DNA from: Ignatzschineria sp.
GTDB lineage: Bacteria > Pseudomonadota > Gammaproteobacteria > Cardiobacteriales > Wohlfahrtiimonadaceae
Assembly (NCBI GenBank): GCA_030150405.1
Contig: JASLFU010000031.1
Span: forward strand, 1 to 40,860
Direction: 5' to 3'
Length of the DNA: 40,860 bases
Under the pieces are notes generated by a model. That model had not been told where the DNA came from. It searched no databases and was given only the letters and a program-made list of their open reading frames with translations. The position numbers and the translations under genes were made by a program. Below, piece by piece: positions 39,833 through 40,860 of the stretch; the first letter of the stretch is position 1; every line of letters starts with the position of its first letter.

Positions 39833-40860
39833 ATGGCACTTACTATCAAAGAAATCCGCGAAGCAAAACCGCGTGAAAAGCTCTACAAGCTTACAGACGG
39901 CGCTGGCTTATATCTCGCCGTCCTCCCTACTGGCAGAAAAGTTTGGCGTTTTGACTATACCGATATAGACAAAAAACGCCGCACCAAAACTATTGGTGAT
40001 AACGATATTGTTCATCGTGATAAAGCCAGAGCAATCGTTTCTACATATCGCAAGCGATTACAACAAGGATTCCCCATTCAGGAAGAGATCACCAACACAA
40101 AAGCTTTTTCCTACATTTTTGAAGAATGGCTGAAACGTTGGAAAGTTAATGTCTCTAAAAAGCACTACACCAAAGTTAAAAACGGCATCATTAAAAACTG
40201 CATGCCAACCATTGGTGAAATGTCTATCGACCAGATTAAGCCCAAAGATATTGTAAAAGCACTCACCCCTTTTGAAGAACGAGGGGCATTAGAAAACCTG
40301 CTTACGGTAAAGTCAGGACTTAATCAAACATTTGATTTTGCTGTTGCACGGGGACTGTGCGAGTACAATCCTGTAAAGATGGTTTCGAATAGTGCATTCA
40401 AACAGAGAAAACCGAAACCTCAGCGCCACTTAAACCTAGATGAGATTTATCAACTTAACCAGTTTTTTGATAACAAACGGTTTAACTACTCATTACGCGC
40501 TTGCGTGAAATTTACGCTTTTAACCATGGTGCGGGTGGGTAACTCTTCGGAAGCGCGATGGGATCAAATCGATTTTGAGAGAAAACTCTGGGTAATACCT
40601 GTTGAAAATATGAAAGTAAAAGAAGGGCGTAAAGATCACATCGTTCCGTTATCCCAACAAGCTATAGAAATTATTGAAACGATGCATCCTCTTAGTGGTG
40701 ACCTGCCCTACATCTTCCCTAACTATAGATTTAGTACTCATATAAACCCCGAAAATATGCGAATGGCTCTTAAACGCGCCAAAATCGATTCAACCATGCA
40801 CGGCATGCGACATCTAGCCTCAACTCTTTTAAATGAGAGCCAACTCTTTGCCCCAGACTT
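39833..40860 (+). CDS. P4-type tyrosine recombinase (integrase), 5' part
   Basis: The frame is open for 342 codons and runs off the window. The N-terminus MALTIKEIREAKPREK...KLTDGAGLYLAVLPTG is the arm-binding domain found in P4-like and prophage integrases that use tRNA genes. A core-binding domain follows (about 90-190). The catalytic domain begins near 200: Arg I is R234 in TMVRVGNSSEARWDQIDF, the beta-hairpin Lys is near K261, and the HxxR box is H323-R326 in STMHGMRHLASTLLNE. The nucleophilic Tyr should lie about 35 residues beyond the edge. No frameshift is seen. The gene follows tRNA-Arg by 175 bp in the same direction, the usual arrangement of an integrative island or prophage. Cargo genes would be to the right. 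Confidence 0.93.
   Translation, partial: MALTIKEIREAKPREKLYKLTDGAGLYLAVLPTGRKVWRFDYTDIDKKRRTKTIGDNDIVHRDKARAIVSTYRKRLQQGFPIQEEITNTKAFSYIFEEWLKRWKVNVSKKHYTKVKNGIIKNCMPTIGEMSIDQIKPKDIVKALTPFEERGALENLLTVKSGLNQTFDFAVARGLCEYNPVKMVSNSAFKQRKPKPQRHLNLDEIYQLNQFFDNKRFNYSLRACVKFTLLTMVRVGNSSEARWDQIDFERKLWVIPVENMKVKEGRKDHIVPLSQQAIEIIETMHPLSGDLPYIFPNYRFSTHINPENMRMALKRAKIDSTMHGMRHLASTLLNESQLFAPD

Noticed and set aside
39723..39968. 81-codon plus-strand frame upstream of and overlapping the integrase
   Set aside because: It is out of frame with the clear integrase and has no family signature or ribosome site.
1..40860. CRISPR array, toxin-antitoxin pair, defence genes or insertion sequences
   Set aside because: No regular spacer-repeat pattern, transposase or such gene pair was seen. 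The only mobile-element gene is the integrase at the right edge.

Overview
The window is a chromosomal stretch of a moderately AT-rich gammaproteobacterium. The evidence is the gene set: ATP-type pckA, cmoA-cmoB, ubiG, yadG-yadH, accD-folC-dedD-cvpA, rsmE-gshB and ybeZ-ybeY all occur in arrangements or versions typical of that class. A member of the Ignatzschineria/Wohlfahrtiimonas group (Cardiobacteriales) is a plausible guess, but nothing here proves a genus. Almost everything is housekeeping. The only clearly accessory DNA is the last 1.2 kb, where an integrase gene sits behind a tRNA gene and runs off the right edge.

Layout. 1-742: the 3' part of pckA. 872-4814 (minus): a T2SS/T4P-type assembly ATPase with a long acidic insert, then rsuA and rsmC, two 16S rRNA modification genes that overlap by 4 bp. 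4955-7185: ybeZ-ybeY, then an unidentified small membrane protein where E. coli has ybeX/corC. 7307-10209 (minus): tatA, tatB (no tatC follows), then cmoA-cmoB for tRNA wobble uridine modification. 10530-16996: gpmI, the periplasmic protease ctpA (without the envC gene that often lies between them), and uvrA. 17113-17988 (minus): a SufU-type Fe-S scaffold and SufT. 18405-24032: accD-folC-dedD-cvpA (purF is missing after cvpA), then ubiG and a YciK-like SDR. 24222-27166: two M16 proteins, one with the metal site and one without, probably a heterodimeric protease. 27196-27228: a tight cluster of DnaA boxes. 27468-33107: a YoaA/DinG helicase, plsY, rluB with an Arg-rich tail, and the yadGH ABC exporter. 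33155-39485: mlaA, rsmE, gshB, an M42 peptidase, yicC, and a metallo-beta-lactamase-fold hydrolase. 39581-39657: tRNA-Arg(CCG). 39833 to the end: a P4-type tyrosine integrase, cut off by the window before its catalytic tyrosine.

The genes do not form one large pathway. The recurring themes are RNA modification (rsmC, rsuA, ybeY, cmoA/B, rluB, rsmE, yicC), envelope and lipid functions (tatAB, ctpA, accD, dedD, cvpA, plsY, mlaA), and DNA maintenance (uvrA, YoaA/DinG). Intrinsic terminators are frequent and several are very compact, with the stop codon inside the hairpin loop.

I found no CRISPR array, toxin-antitoxin pair, defence island or evident new multi-gene system inside the window. The best leads are the integrase control region (three exact 11-bp sites over its promoter), the element that must continue to the right, and the DnaA-box cluster upstream of the helicase gene.
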